Counted from the first letter of the stretch, positions 10,221 to 21,844 are shown. The stretch is 64,000 bases of DNA from Gymnopus androsaceus JB14 (GCA_009733575.1 ML769407.1:333024-397023); one strand, 5' to 3'. Notes: generated by a model from the sequence alone, not told the origin. Numbers and translations: made by a program.

Positions 10221-10790
10221 TCAGAAGACGAGGGAAAGAAGAAGAACGATATCCAAATTGGTTCTGGCTGATAAACGTCAAGCCTCAGGATCTCATTGGC
10301 TGCGTGCCGCGCACGGAATAAAACGGCCAGAAAGGGTTTATATTATCAACGGTTTCAGGTGCTTGTTAGGATACGGCAAGGAGGACTGGTAGAGGACTGT
10401 AGTAACTGCAGTGCAACTCAGCGCGGACAAGTCGCTCATATTATAGCATTTGGAAGGAAGGAAGGAAGGAAGGATTATAACAACATGGTCCCAGTACTGA
10501 ACGCAGGAAGCTGGTCCAAGAGACTAGAATTTCCTCCACTGGCACCTGTAGCGATACAGATACCTGTACCATTGCGATGATATTGTGGAGAATCAGATAA
10601 TGGAAATTGAAATATTGAACGTGCAAGACAAGAAGAAAGTTCGAGACAGCAGAAGATGCACGGATGGCTAGAGCGATGATGCAAATAAGTATAAGAAAGT
10701 ATAGATAAACACAAGAAACTTGGGTGACCACCATCACCAAATGCCCTTTTACACTACACCCTGCCACAAAAATAAATACCAATACTGATC
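10221..10790. other. Intergenic with microsatellite and duplicated segment
   Basis: A (GGAA)n microsatellite lies at 10452-10474. The 16-mer at 10569-10584 recurs at 32232-32247, upstream of another minus-strand family member, so this promoter region looks duplicated with its gene. No coding region seen. Confidence 0.5.
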
Positions 10791-12869
10791 CTATAGCCCC
10801 AACGTCGGCGTCTTTTGTTGCGCGCCCGCCTCCGCACTCCGATCCTTCCTATTCTCCTCCTCCCCCGCCTCCGCCGAATCTAATGCGTCATCGACCGCCT
10901 CCGGCACTGGCTCATCAAGCTGCACAAGCTCCAAATAGCTCTCAGGAACAAGAGCATATTTAATCGTGCTGGTAGATGTTGCATTTGGTGTTGTTGACCC
11001 ATTTTCACCCGAACCTGCACCATCAGCGTACTTGTCTAGCACAACCGCCCATCCTCCACCGCCCCCTCCCCTCCCAATAACCTTCACAATCTCGCCCTCA
11101 ACCAATCGCATCTCCGAGGGGCCCTCGGGTTCGAATGTGTATAATGCACGGTAAAGACCTGGTAGTAACGAATCCCCATTCAACGAGGAGTCATTATTGT
11201 CGGCGTATCCGTATCCATACCCATATCCGTCATTGGAACTTGGATACGGAGACGCAGAAGGATAAGCAGAGTTGGGTATCGCGCCATATTCATCGTAGGA
11301 GTATTGTCGATCATAGTCCAATGGAGATGGTGAGTCGAGGCCTAGATCGAGGTCGAGATGACGATGGAGATGGAAATGCGACTCGGGGGCATCATGGAAT
11401 TCGTCATCTTCACCTTCACCTTCAGTATCGGTATCTGTATCGGTAGAGTGCGAAGAGTGAGAGGAGGAATCAGACGAGGGGGCACCGACAGCGGAGTTAG
11501 CGTTATAGGATTCGGGTTCGGATTCGAAGCCAAAGTTGCGCTCGAGTTCAGACCGGGAGGGGAAAGCGGAGGAAGACGACGAGGTTTTGTTCGCAGTCGT
11601 GCTGGTGTTGTTGGAATTCAAAGTGGAGCTCGAACCCGCGCCGCCTGGGCCAGAGATATTTCCAAACCCCCAACTCTGACTCAACCTCCCCAATCCGAAT
11701 TTGAATCCTGCCCAACCACCCATCCCATCGTCGTCCTCGTCATCATCCTCGCCCTCGGCAGACTCAGATACATCCGAACGACTACTCGTCGACGACACAG
11801 AGCTCGTGGACGTAGTACTATGCGTGCTTCCAACACTCCTAACGCTATTCATACTATAGCGAGCCCTTTCCCGTTGCCGTTTCGCCTCCTTGAGCTGCTT
11901 CGCACGGTGTTTCATGGCTGCCTTGTGATCCTTCCTACCCTGCTTGTACTCGACTTTCCATGCCGCGTAAGCCGCATTGTTTGCATTCACAATGGTCGCA
12001 GAGGTAGTAGGACTCGTAGCAGTCAAAAGAGCCTTGTTCAAGACTTTGACTCGATTCGGAGTAGGAACGTGAAGACCTTTACCGTCTATACCCAAACCGA
12101 AAAATCTAGGATCGGAATCGAGATCGAGGTCAAAGTCATTGCTCATCCAGTATCCCTCTGGAGGCGCATAGGCAAAGTCGCGAATTTTGATGGGCCGACG
12201 CATGCTGGTTACACCTATAGATTTTCCCTTGGACATTCCCGTCAACAACACTGAGGCTGTTGTGGCTGTTCTGAGTCCTGCACTTGACAGGCTAGAAGAA
12301 GCTATTGAAGCTGCTGAACCCAAGGATGACGAATCGGGAGGCAACGCCGCACTGCCAGGTACGGGAGTGAGAGGTAATGGCGCCGGAATCGACATTGAAG
12401 ACGAATCTCGACGCAGAGCAGGAGATGAGAAGCGGTAGGGATTGCTACTCATCGATGGGATTTGGGGACTACGGGATGATGAATTACTTCGTCCCAATGT
12501 TGGTCCTGCCCCTGAACCAGAAGAAAACCTTTCGGCGAGGGGTGAAGTAGCAATAAAACCGGTCCCAGACGTACGTCGGGACATGGCAGGGCTGGGAGGA
12601 GCCGGTCGAGTGCTTTTGAGAGATGAGGCTGAATCTACTGAAGCAGCTGAAGAAGCCGAAAACGTCGACATGGTCGAGTCACGATTGGGATTTTTTCTAG
12701 ATGCGGAAAATTGGAAAGATGGGCTTGATGGCGTAGGAGGATTCGATGGGGTTCTAGAAGAAGTTGGTTTCGGGTTGAAAATAGATGAAGGAGGGGTGGA
12801 TGCTGCTGCCGCAGCAAAAGCCAAGTTTAATGACTTGCCATGGTCGTCTGTAGGCAGGTCTTTCGGCAA
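10791..12869 (-). CDS. NBP2-like SH3 adaptor protein (692 aa, 5' exons unresolved)
   Basis: The 692-residue open frame has the two landmarks of the yeast Nbp2 / fission yeast Skb5 family. One is a short motif, RPIKIRDFAYAPPEGYW (about residue 225), followed by 'DSDPRFFGLG'. The other is a C-terminal SH3 domain (about residues 572-642: LYRALYTFEPEG, MRLVEGEIVKVIG, GGWAVVLDK, YALVPESYLELV). In yeast, Nbp2 links phosphatase Ptc1 to MAPK kinases of the HOG and cell-wall pathways. Here the protein is far longer, with Ser/Pro-rich low-complexity regions, a basic helical segment (about 298-333) and acidic runs. The frame is open upstream of M12869 (VIELPKDLPTDD), so the true start is probably in earlier exons. 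A small exon beginning MMGENHAA at about 13250 is a candidate, but phases do not join cleanly. Confidence 0.7.
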   Translation of the reverse strand: MPKDLPTDDHGKSLNLAFAAAAASTPPSSIFNPKPTSSRTPSNPPTPSSPSFQFSASRKNPNRDSTMSTFSASSAASVDSASSLKSTRPAPPSPAMSRRTSGTGFIATSPLAERFSSGSGAGPTLGRSNSSSRSPQIPSMSSNPYRFSSPALRRDSSSMSIPAPLPLTPVPGSAALPPDSSSLGSAASIASSSLSSAGLRTATTASVLLTGMSKGKSIGVTSMRRPIKIRDFAYAPPEGYWMSNDFDLDLDSDPRFFGLGIDGKGLHVPTPNRVKVLNKALLTATSPTTSATIVNANNAAYAAWKVEYKQGRKDHKAAMKHRAKQLKEAKRQRERARYSMNSVRSVGSTHSTTSTSSVSSTSSRSDVSESAEGEDDDEDDDGMGGWAGFKFGLGRLSQSWGFGNISGPGGAGSSSTLNSNNTSTTANKTSSSSSAFPSRSELERNFGFESEPESYNANSAVGAPSSDSSSHSSHSTDTDTDTEGEGEDDEFHDAPESHFHLHRHLDLDLGLDSPSPLDYDRQYSYDEYGAIPNSAYPSASPYPSSNDGYGYGYGYADNNDSSLNGDSLLPGLYRALYTFEPEGPSEMRLVEGEIVKVIGRGGGGGGWAVVLDKYADGAGSGENGSTTPNATSTSTIKYALVPESYLELVQLDEPVPEAVDDALDSAEAGEEENRKDRSAEAGAQQKTPTLGL

Positions 12870-13845
12870 TTCGATAACAGGAGCATCGAGACTTCTCGGT
12901 CGATGGAGACTGATCTGGCGTAGGAGTCGTAGGAGAGATAATGGCGGCGGGAGTTGTTGGCATCGAAGTATCCGAGGCTAGATTTAGCGGTACTGGATTC
13001 TACTTTTGAGTTCTTCCTGTCCCGTCGTTTATCGTCCACCCTTGCAAACTCTGTAGGGGCAATGGTTGGAGGAGGAAGAAAGCTGGAGGACGGTGAAGGG
13101 AAGCCTGGTACAGCCGGTGAACTGTTGCCGATCGAAACCGTGAGCGACTGGTTAGATTCTATTAGAATGTGGTAAGTGATGAGTTGAAAATAATCAAGTC
13201 CAAATCCGTGAATGAATGAAAAAATCGTACCTGCAGCATGATTCTCGCCCATCATAGTCCCTTTTTACTCTAAAGATGCTTCAAGTGTGTGGCTGTAATT
13301 GGTCGCTATGCTGAATTCAACTTGAATTTACGGCTGGAAGCGTCGGATGATTGAAAGAGATTATCGGTCTTTTGCCACGTATAATTGGGCCAGAGTACTG
13401 TGAGCAAGGGTAAATAATTTTGGTATCGACAAGACCAGCAGCGTAAGAACGTACTTGTTGGCCTTGAATCGTTCTTGGATAATAGTAAGAAGGCTTTAAC
13501 AAGTCCAATGAAGCTCCTGCGTTCTGGTTGAGACTCAGATGGATGATAAGAGCAAGTCAATGGAGGTCGTCGAGTTAGCGAGAGACGCGTTACGTATTGC
13601 CACGTGGTATGTAAACCCGCCTTTGTAACCTCAACTCACCCTTAGTTAATTACTTCCCGGTTCCAGTTGGCGAAAACTGCAGCGCGGTAAGTACATGCTG
13701 TATCAACGCGGTTTCTCTTTGCCTTCCTAATGATTCTCATTCCAGGGTGAGGTGAAGCGCTGAAAGAGCGCCAGTTACCAAGGCGAGTAAAGGTAAAATC
13801 AAAACTAAGTCATCTCTCTAGATCTAAATCCTCTGCTTTCCTCCC
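12870..13845. other. 5' region of the NBP2-like gene and divergent intergenic
   Basis: Bases 12870-13255 probably hold 5' coding exons of the minus-strand NBP2-like gene, with candidate intron GTACGA...AACCAG. The remainder shows no recognisable gene and probably serves as a divergent promoter. Confidence 0.4.
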
Positions 13846-15259
13846 ATGATCTTTCCCAATGAAATCTGGCTTCATATATCTGCAGAAACCAGACTAAAAC
13901 AGCGAGATTTAGCCAATCTTTGCCTCACTTCCTCACGAATACTCCCAATTGCGCGTTTAGTGTTATATCGTTCCGTCAGACTTATTACGAACGCCGCCAG
14001 TACTCCTCAGACTCTCGCCTTGCTGGCGCGCGATGCTGATCTAGCTCGTGTTGTGATAGACCTGACTTTGGGCGCTACTCCGGTGGAAGAGGATGTGCCT
14101 CTTAGCCCAACCCATATCGATGCTTTCAGGAATCTGACGTCTTTGAAATGTCTGACTCTTTGGCGAGTGTTTTCTGATGAAACGGATAAAGTTGTCGATA
14201 GCTTTATGGAGGTGATTGGTGGGCTCGGCCTTGAAGAACTGAATATACAAAACCCCATTAAACTGTTGTCATCGACGCTGAATCCGTTGGAAAATGTCAA
14301 GAATCTCAAAAAAGTGGAATGGACAACTGATGGGCTCAACGAAGGTTCGAAAAAATATAGTTGTAATATTTCTTAACGAAACTACTTTATTAGAATCAAT
14401 GAATCCATTGTGGAAGTTACTTTCCAATTCCACTTCGACTCTGACGACTCTATGTCTTCCCTTTGAAGTTTCCTTGGAAGAGATCCAACATCGACTCTTC
14501 ACAATGCGGTTCCCCAACCTCCGCTCCCTCATTCCTTGGAAATTGGGCCTATGACGTGCCATTACCAGTCGAGTTCCATGATTTTATTCTAGCCCATTCA
14601 GATACACTCGAACATCTTGACTTGGACTACTGCAACTACGACGAATATCGCCTATGTTTCGAGGGACTCTCCCTTTCTCATTTTACTCCCGATTCTCTCC
14701 CTTCATCTACGTGAATTCCGCGGACACTCGGAAAATCTACTAGTGATGGCGAAAGCGCAAATGAACTGCCTTAAAACTTCATTGAGGAAGCTTACTGTGG
14801 GCCCTGGGGGCGTCGATACGCCCACTTGTGAGCTCAAATGGATGTTTGACGCTCTGCAGGAAAATGGGGGCTTTGGTATCTTGAAAGAACTGGATCTGGA
14901 TATGTCGCAGTGGGAGGAAAGGGAGAGATATGCTATCTACTGATTCGATTTTGCAATGTGCACAAGTCTGTGGAGCATCTCTCGAAGTATGGAATGGTAC
15001 ACTTCCGGATTGTGTTCAGTGGAAGGCGGAGGAGCTTGGGGGATTGTTCGGAAAGTTTGAGATGTTGAAGGTGATTCGGTTGCCTCGGGGAGCCATCGAA
15101 TCAGGACCTGGAATGGATGAGTATATTAGGGTCCTGGCTGCCAAGTGTAAAGCTCTGGACGAGGTCACTGCGTACTTTCCCTCTGTACTGGACGGAGTGG
15201 ATCAACGGTGGGTGATAAAGCGAAGAGGTGTTGAGATAGATATTCGTTGTATGATTTGA
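13846..15259 (+). CDS. F-box/LRR-like protein, frame broken at several points
   Basis: The N-terminus (MIFPNEIWLHIS... LANLCLTSSRILPIARLVLY) is a typical basidiomycete F-box start, which would bind Skp1 in an SCF ubiquitin ligase. It is followed by leucine-rich irregular repeats (TSLKCLTLWRVF, LGLEELNIQN, NLKKVEWTTDG). The protein continues through four more frames: about 14350-14535, 14535-14690, 14710-14930 and 14930-15259. Each switch needs a 1-nt change. The first is explained by one extra A in the A6 run at 14350-14355. No introns with usable signals sit at the switches. It could be a young pseudogene, or a good gene carrying sequence errors as in CHL1 and SF3B1. The last frame ends with a stop at 15257-15259. 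Confidence 0.55.
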
Positions 15260-15317
15260 AATCTATACTTGTCGAGCCGAACCGTTATATTAATTCTAGT
15301 ATCTTAGTGAACAAGAT

Positions 15318-16727
15318 CTACGCCAGCTTTGTCAGTTCCAAGCTTCTGAAAAAGCCTTCAAAGTCATCCTGCGCAATCTGCATTACATCCGTACCCAAAA
15401 CCATTTTATTCACGGCCTCATCCACCGATTTATCAGGGCTCGGTCCTCCCTGATCCTTGAGTGCAGCAAACTGCCGGTCGCGCTCTTCCCTTGCAGCCCC
15501 TTCTCCCAAGTGCAGCGTCTTACAGGAGGCGGCTGCGAGATCTACCAGCGTTTCGGCGCGTTCCTTGCGTATGAGCTCGTATACCCTCAATGCCTTATTG
15601 ATCGACTCTGGGCTATGGTCAGGCAATTTGGACAAGACAACGGCGAGAACAGCTCCATCCTCTATGGCTTGTGCAGCACCCTGGTTGAGATGAGGTAGCG
15701 AAGGATGACAAGCGTCTCCAAGGAGCGCAACATTGCCCTTCACCCACGTCGGCAGTGGGCTGTGGACACGTAGTTTCCACTCACAAACCTCGCCATCCGG
15801 GACCAGGTTTAGCATACGCTGGACAAGGGGACAACATTCCTTGAAATTGTCGAGCATGTCAGCTTTCGAGCCGCGCGTTGTGTATGTTGCAGAGGGTGCT
15901 TCTGCAAAATGAATATCTGGCTGTGCGGAGGAGATGTTGTAGATATTCTTATTGCTGATGGGGTATGCGATAATGTGTCGCCGCTCGCCGAGCCAGCGCG
16001 TTACTCGGTCAGAATCGAGGAGCTCTAGCATCTCTGGGTCCGAAGCCATTTGCTCCCGTGTGAGCATGATGCGGTATGAAGACTGGCCTGAGTCGGTCAC
16101 CTCGGCTTTGACACCAAGTTCTTTAAGAATCTTCGAGCGTACGATGGATTTTATACCGTCTGCAGCGAGTAAAACATCCGCGGAAACGTCATACGGAGCA
16201 CCTTCCCGGGGTACGACGGTAAATGTGGGCTTCGGTGTCCAGGACTTGATGTCGCTGCATGATGATTTGAAGTGGAAGGTGATGGCTTTCTCTTTTTTGC
16301 ACGCTTTCGTATATTCCACCTGCCAATGATGATCTGTGGCCCACCATATGAGGCATCCCGTACTCTCTTCTGATGTAAGAGAGGTCAACATGGGCTAATT
16401 CTTTATTATCGTTGTGCTCTGCGAATGTCATGGAATTAGACTGGTGTCTCAATGTTCATAAGGGAGTTGTCTAAACTGACTTCGAATGCTCGCGCTCTTG
16501 ATATCTGTCGCTTCCATTGCGATTGTCTCCCAGCACCCTAAACGATCAAGAATTCTTCCCATATTTGGGGCTAACTGGATACCTGCTCCCACAAAACCCA
16601 GGTTTGATGCTGTCTCGTATACATCAACCTGCGGTATTCCATGCTTGGCTAGGGCCAATGCGCAGGCGAGTCCGCCCATTCCAGCGCCGATGATGGCAAC
16701 GCGAAGGCCTGGCTCATCTCTATCCAT
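15318..16727 (-). CDS. FAD-dependent monooxygenase, salicylate-hydroxylase-like
   Basis: Group A flavoprotein hydroxylase, which uses NAD(P)H and O2 to hydroxylate aromatic acids. The N-terminal Rossmann motif is VAIIGAGMGGLACALALAKH (about residues 10-29). The second FAD motif is LLAADGIKSIVR, and the third is LLGDACHPSLPHLNQGAAQA. An intron with donor GTCAGT lies near 16480-16441. Two defects are visible: the intron join is out of phase, and at 16305-16307 an extra A (T on this strand) moves the frame between GGIYE and ACKKEK; removing it restores the conserved YEACKK reading. The protein would be about 450 residues, normal for the family. The substrate cannot be told from sequence. It may be an intact gene with base errors, or a recent pseudogene. 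Confidence 0.75.
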
Positions 16728-17604
16728 GTAGCAACGGCAATATTAGTAGCAAAAAAATGGGAGTCCTCCAGTGACGAAATGGATGAAGAATTAGTATTCC
16801 TACTGTATGTATTCAAGTGATTAGTATGTTCGTATGTTATAATGCAAGCATTATAACATTAGAAAGCAAACACCTGCTGACCTGACCCCACGAGCTCTAG
16901 CCAATAAAACGACGGAAAATCGTCGTAGACGGTACGAGCGAGAACACGGTATCACAAGGTGCTGATTCGATGGCATCGGGATATGCCTTGTCGGGAAAAG
17001 AAGATATACTATAACTGTTATCGGGCGTTGAAGTAGTAGAAAGAAAAGAAAAAAAAACAACTCACAAAACCGTGAATGTTCGAAACCGGAGCTCACGAGT
17101 TTCGGAAAGTGATATGCAGAGATTAACTTATAACTGCGAAGGTCAAGGTCTGCTAACGCTGAGAGGCATGGAATGGAAGAAATTAGAAGACTTAGACTCA
17201 AAGAACACGTTAGCGCTTGGATGATCCGCGCCGACCAGCGCTTATATTACTATTACGCTTTGAGTATACGTAGTACGTACTCTCCCTCGAAATCTTCCAA
17301 GTTCCGGTGAACCGTCAAACTGCGGCGGGACTAAAAGACTTCATTTAGCTTATGTAACGGTCCTCAATGCGCCATTCCATGATTATTTTCTCTGCCCAAT
17401 CTGGATTCTCTTCTGTCCTCCGACGTTTACGGTTTCATAAAGTCCCTGCAAAGTCCCCCCCCCCCCCGCTCGCATAAGCGCATCAAAATCGAAATCATTA
17501 ATTCAAATCAAAATCAAGGGAGGAGTTGGGGTCGAGGTAGACCACCAGAATATATACAGCCAATTGGTCATCCCTGGCACCTCCTAAGTTTGCCATTTCG
17601 TCTT
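16728..17604. other. Intergenic, no gene recognised
   Basis: Contains a poly-C run near 17455-17468. No credible coding region. Confidence 0.5.
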
Positions 17605-17640
17605 CTCTCTGCTGGTCAGAAGAGCAAAACTCTGGTGGTA
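17605..17640 (+). promoter_or_regulatory. Family 5' element
   Basis: CTCTCTGCTGGTCAGAAGAG is followed by CTCTGGTGGTAT, ending about 19 nt before the mutated start exon at 17660. Confidence 0.55.
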
Positions 17641-17659
17641 TACTTGCCTATTATTCGAC

Positions 17660-18257
17660 ATGTTCACTCTTTGCTATATCGCTCTCTTCATTTAACTTCA
17701 TTGCTTCCTTTTATTTAATCACAGTGCATGCCGCACCGGTAAGTCTTTTATTTTATCTTGCTGCGATGGATGATGATAAAACCTTTAGCAATCTGTGGTT
17801 CAACGCGCCCTGTCTGTTGAAACCCCTGTCAATTCCTCTACCAAAGCTTCCAGATCTCTGTAAGTTCTCTTAGGTCGACTGCGTATATCCAAAGGCTTAG
17901 ATCCTACTCATCTATAGTAGCAGGTAACGTTGCCGGGCATTACCATTGGCGATGAAATCAAATCTGAAGGTGAAAAGCTGTATCGCTTGAAAGGTGCCAA
18001 TTACGAAGGTCACCCTGCTGAAGGTCTGGTGCTGAAGGTCTGGACTCTGGAGTGCTAGTGAAGCTCAGGATAAGGCCGCTGTGGAACTTCAATTCTCATT
18101 GCTCGAGAAACATTGGCACGGGCTCCTCAATCATGGTATACTTCAGAATCTGAAGGAGATAGGGCTCGATGAGAAAAGACCTGTACCTGGCGCCATTGCA
18201 TTAATACTGACTGTTGCTTATGCCAATAATGTGCCAAAATCGAGCCCGAAGAACTAG
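17660..18257 (+). pseudogene. Secreted-protein family pseudogene
   Basis: The ATG at 17660 opens a signal-peptide exon that hits TAA after 11 codons. A 1-nt shift restores the usual end (ITVHAAP) before GTAAGT. Exon 2 keeps QSVVQRALSVETPVN. The domain exon keeps TLPGITIGDEIKS, EKLYRLKGANYEG, LVLKVWTLE and GILQNLKEIGLDEKRPVPGA, but has an in-frame stop after LEC. It lies directly upstream of two intact copies in the same orientation, so this is a tandem array whose first unit has died. Confidence 0.7.
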
Positions 18258-19384
18258 GAAAGAGCCTTACAGCTTCAAAGCTCGCGACATGAGGGGCTTG
18301 TAGTAGCACTAGCTGAAGTTATGATGTTACCCTTTACAAGTGCAACGTTGAGCTAAAAGAGTCGACAGAACACTTTGATACTTGAATTCAAGTATAGTCA
18401 TATTGAAAAGGGGTAATCCAGTTAAGAATTGACGCTTGAGACTAACTGGAGACGAAAAGGTGTTGGAGAACATTAGCTCTCATCCATGAACCCTGAGTGC
18501 GGCACCTGACACGCTATCGTATCCTCAAACTCGCTGGTTTGAAGAGCGCTTTTCACCACCTATCTGTTCAACATCTAGTTTTCTCTCTATTCTTAATTTT
18601 ACCTTCGCTAAATGTTCTACTGGAAAGACTCCGCTGCCATCCCCCGCTGCAAACACGTATGAAGGGGAAAAAACAAATTATATAAAACAGGCCCGCACGC
18701 AAGTAGCTATACTGTACAGCGCAAGTACAGCGTCCATCAATACATTGATACATACTGGGACTTACGACTGTTCTGACTCTGTTTTTACTTCCGTATTAGC
18801 GGTACAGGAAGGCTGAAAAAGCATCGAAATTTCGGCCCTAGACTCTTTTTCGACGTTGTGTTTCCTGCCAATTTGGATTGGATTTCTTTGAGCACACGAC
18901 CCGGCGCATCGAGAGATTATTCGCTCCAAACGACATCCCGAATTAATTAGATTCTCGAGCATTATACTAATATTTGGAAGGCGGTGAAGCGAAATTGGAG
19001 CTTAGCCGCGAGCTCGTCCCGCCCAAGCCAGGCCCCATTGGGTAACTTTCTGGATCACCGACGTTCAGCAGTAATGTACTTCCTGCCTTCCCTTTCTTTC
19101 TGAAGCGCGAGGGTGTACAGCGTTATATACAGCAGTCATGCCTGATCATGACTTGTACGAGCTATGAGTGCAGTGACTCGGATCCTACCTCCGTCAAATT
19201 GCTCTTGGAACCCCTGGAGCCAGCGCCTGCATAAACCATTACAGTCAAATTTTTGCAAAATTTCAAAATAGAAAGAAAGCCGAAGCCGGTGCAGCGGGCA
19301 CGCGTACAGGGCCCGCCTAGGGACTTGGTATACTTACTTATAATGCGGTATTTTGATCCATGTTTCTCCCTCCCTCTCGTCTAC
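18258..19384. other. Intergenic between tandem family members
   Basis: The shared 3' element (TAGTAG...CTAGCTGAAGTT) lies at 18300-18321. No other gene recognised. Confidence 0.5.
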
Positions 19385-19403
19385 CCTCTGCTGGTCAGAA
19401 GAA
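19385..19403 (+). promoter_or_regulatory. Family 5' element, short form
   Basis: CCTCTGCTGGTCAGAAGAA lies about 33 nt before the ATG at 19436. The CTGGTGG half seen in other copies is not preserved. Confidence 0.5.
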
Positions 19404-19435
19404 CCTGAGATCATATACCTCATATCTGATCCTTC

Positions 19436-20194
19436 ATGTTTGCTTTGCGCTATATCGTTTGCTTGATTGGCTTCCTTTTGGTTAACGTGAATGCAGCACC
19501 GGTATGTTCATTGAGAATTGCCTGTCGAGTTTTTTTTTTGATAGAACGTTTAGCAGTCTGTGGCTCGTGCTCTATCTAACGATGTCCAAGCCAACACCGG
19601 TCGTGGCGGGTCCGTTGCTCCGAAGTTCAAGACACCTAGCAACTTCATTAGTAAGGTCTATATAATCAGTTCGACTCCTTCTGACCAGCATCTTCAGACG
19701 ACCCGGGAGCTGGGCCTATAACGTTATCGAACATGAAAGTTTCTCGCAAACACTCTCTACCCCCATACGAAACCTTATATATCCTAGAAGGTCAAGGGAG
19801 ATACGACCCTCAGGGTGCTGGGGTTGCTGTACCGGAGGGAGGTTTCTCTCCAGGCGATCTGAAAATACGTGTCTGGAGGGTAGACACCATGAAGATCACA
19901 ACTCTACAAGATCAAGTGGTCAGTTCTGGGAAAAAAATAGAGGAACTCAAGCACGCCAACAAATTAGTCAAGTATGGTGTGCTTCAGAATCCCCCGGAGA
20001 TAGGCCTAAAAGATGATGAACCCTTGGCTGCCATCGTCTACTTGACCGATGAAGCTGCTTCTCGTTTAGCAAACGCGCGGAAAATATCGCAGTCTGCTTC
20101 CACAGGTTCTTCCGACGAGGAGCTACCAGAGCTAGCAAATAAAAAGCAACCTAATAGTAACAAGGCGAAAAAAGTCTTGGGCATCGAACCGTGA
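19436..20194 (+). CDS. Secreted-protein family member (219 aa)
   Basis: Exons 19436-19501, 19554-19650 and 19698-20194 join in frame. The signal peptide is MFALRYIVCLIGFLLVNVNA then AP. Exon 2 is the second longest of the family (97 nt) and begins QSVARALSNDVQ. The domain exon shows ITLSNMKVSRKH, ETLYILEGQGRYDP, VPEGGFSPGDLKIRVWRVD, then LVKYGVLQNPPEIGL and AAIVYLTDEAASRLA, with a Ser/Asp/Lys-rich tail. Function is unknown. The shared 3' element at 20274-20295 and the next copy downstream support tandem duplication. Confidence 0.75.
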
Positions 20195-20273
20195 ATTTAC
20201 CGTGACGTTGTATAAACCAGCTGGAGTATTAGAGAGTATCACCGGTTGTACTTACCTTACACGAGTCCATCAT

Positions 20274-20295
20274 GTAGTAGTACTAGCTGAAGTTG
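20274..20295 (+). repeat. Shared 3' element of the tandem family members
   Basis: GTAGTAGTACTAGCTGAAGT recurs with small changes at 18300-18321 and 21718-21742, each time some 45-80 nt past the end of a plus-strand family member. It is either a remnant of the duplicated unit or a 3'-end signal. Confidence 0.6.
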
Positions 20296-20880
20296 TATCT
20301 TTCGCGCGTCCAGCTAAGCCAGTAAGGAATTGGAAAGATGTAGTGATCCCGACATGTCATTGCAAAGTTCACGACATTGATCTACTTTAAATACTATAGG
20401 GCGTAGGTTAATCGGCCACTTAAGGTCATTTCAGTTGTTTCTTGATATGAAGAGGAGCTCCTACTGAACATATGATGGCGATGGGTCAACGATGGGTCTT
20501 GCGAACGTTTCGAGCCCTTGGTGAAGGCGGCTGCATGTCCATTTTTGGTTGAGCTATACATAATTGCCAAAGGGAGTCCAGATTTGCAAAATAGAGGTAA
20601 CTCGGCCACTCGGTTCAGGGTTCCAAGTCAAAACACGCTTCACGACCGGATCTGCAGCACAGCCACCATATAAGAAAATCCTGAATTAGTTTACGAGTCG
20701 GAGCTGCACAATAGAAAAGCCTATTCCCGTGAGCCTGTACAGCAGTCGAAGCAGTACCCAAATTTTTCCAAAATAAAAAAGCCGAAGCCAGTGAAGCAGA
20801 CACGCGTAGCGCGCGGCGCCTACGGAATACTTTTAAAGCCAACACTTTCGTCCATGTTTTTTCCTCCAACTCGTCTCCCC
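20296..20880. other. Intergenic between tandem family members
   Basis: No gene recognised. Short minus-strand frames lack support. Confidence 0.5.
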
Positions 20881-20917
20881 CCTCTGCTGGACAGAGAAAA
20901 CTTAGCCCTGGTGGTAT
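20881..20917 (+). promoter_or_regulatory. Family 5' element
   Basis: CCTCTGCTGGACAGAGAAAA is followed by GCCCTGGTGGTAT, ending about 14 nt before the ATG at 20931. Confidence 0.6.
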
Positions 20918-20930
20918 CATACACGTAAAA

Positions 20931-21671
20931 ATGTTCTCTTTGCGCTATATCATTCTTGTTATTGGCTTCCTTTTGGTCAGCGTACATGCAGCACCGGTAA
21001 GTCTACAAGAATTTCCTGTTGATAGATTTTAATAGAGTGTTTAGCAAGCTGTGGTTCGCACTATTGTAGTGCCGCGTAGCACTCGGATACCTACATTGTT
21101 CCGTAAGTTCTTTACGACGAACGTTACTCTTCGTATCCGTATCTAACTTCAAACTTCCGTATCAGTCCATGAAGAGGCAAGCGCGATAGAGCTGAAGGAC
21201 ATAACCGGAAAACCAACTTCGGTCAAAAACGTATATCAACTGGAAGGTACTGGCAAATACGACCCTGATCCCAAGAACAAAAAGCCCAAAGTTTGGCGTA
21301 AAGTTCCAAAGGGCGGGTACTCTCCATCCGACCTGCTAATAAAGGTAGGTAAAATTTAATGATTAAAAGAGAAGCCTCCTTATCTGTCCCGATAGGTCTG
21401 GAGTGTAGATACAAAGAGCACTGCTGTAGAGACTCACGAGGAGATCCTGATGAGAGAGATACAGAGGCTCCAGGAGAAACCATATCGATTGGTCGATTAT
21501 GGTATGCTTCTGACTCCGCAGAAGATAGGCCTCTCGCAGCAGGAGCCTGTCGTCATCTACTTAACCGAGAAAGCTGCTTCTCGTTTGGACACCCTTGAAA
21601 CCAGTTTCATCGAAGGAAACCGAAACGAAACAACCCTCGAACGAAAAAGCGAAGAAACTGTTTGGGTATAA
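20931..21671 (+). CDS. Secreted-protein family member (192 aa)
   Basis: Four exons join in frame: 20931-20996, 21045-21102, 21166-21344 and 21396-21671. The signal peptide is MFSLRYIILVIGFLLVSVHA then AP. Exon 2 begins QAVVRTIVVPRS. The domain is split by an extra intron (GTAGGT...GATAG) between DLLIK and VWSVD, not seen in the other copies. Conserved blocks are KNVYQLEGTGKYDP, PKGGYSPSDLL, RLVDYGMLLTPQKIGLSQ and EPVVIYLTEKAASRL. Function is unknown. The extra intron shows that the family is old enough for gene structures to diverge. Confidence 0.75.
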
Positions 21672-21844
21672 CTCAACAATAGGGAGTCTAGTAGTACCTC
21701 TTCATAGGTCTGATCATGTAGTAGTAGAACTAGCTGAAGTTATAGCACGTACTTGTAGACGTATCGAAGTCAAAGCCAATTGACGCGCAAGCCCGCTGCG
21801 CGCTTGTTTATAATTCCCTTTAACTTGATCCATACACCATCTAC

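Noticed and set aside
11358..12254. 298-residue plus-strand open frame
   Set aside because: It is antisense to the NBP2-like gene and its composition mirrors the Ser/Asp-rich repeats of that gene. No domain.
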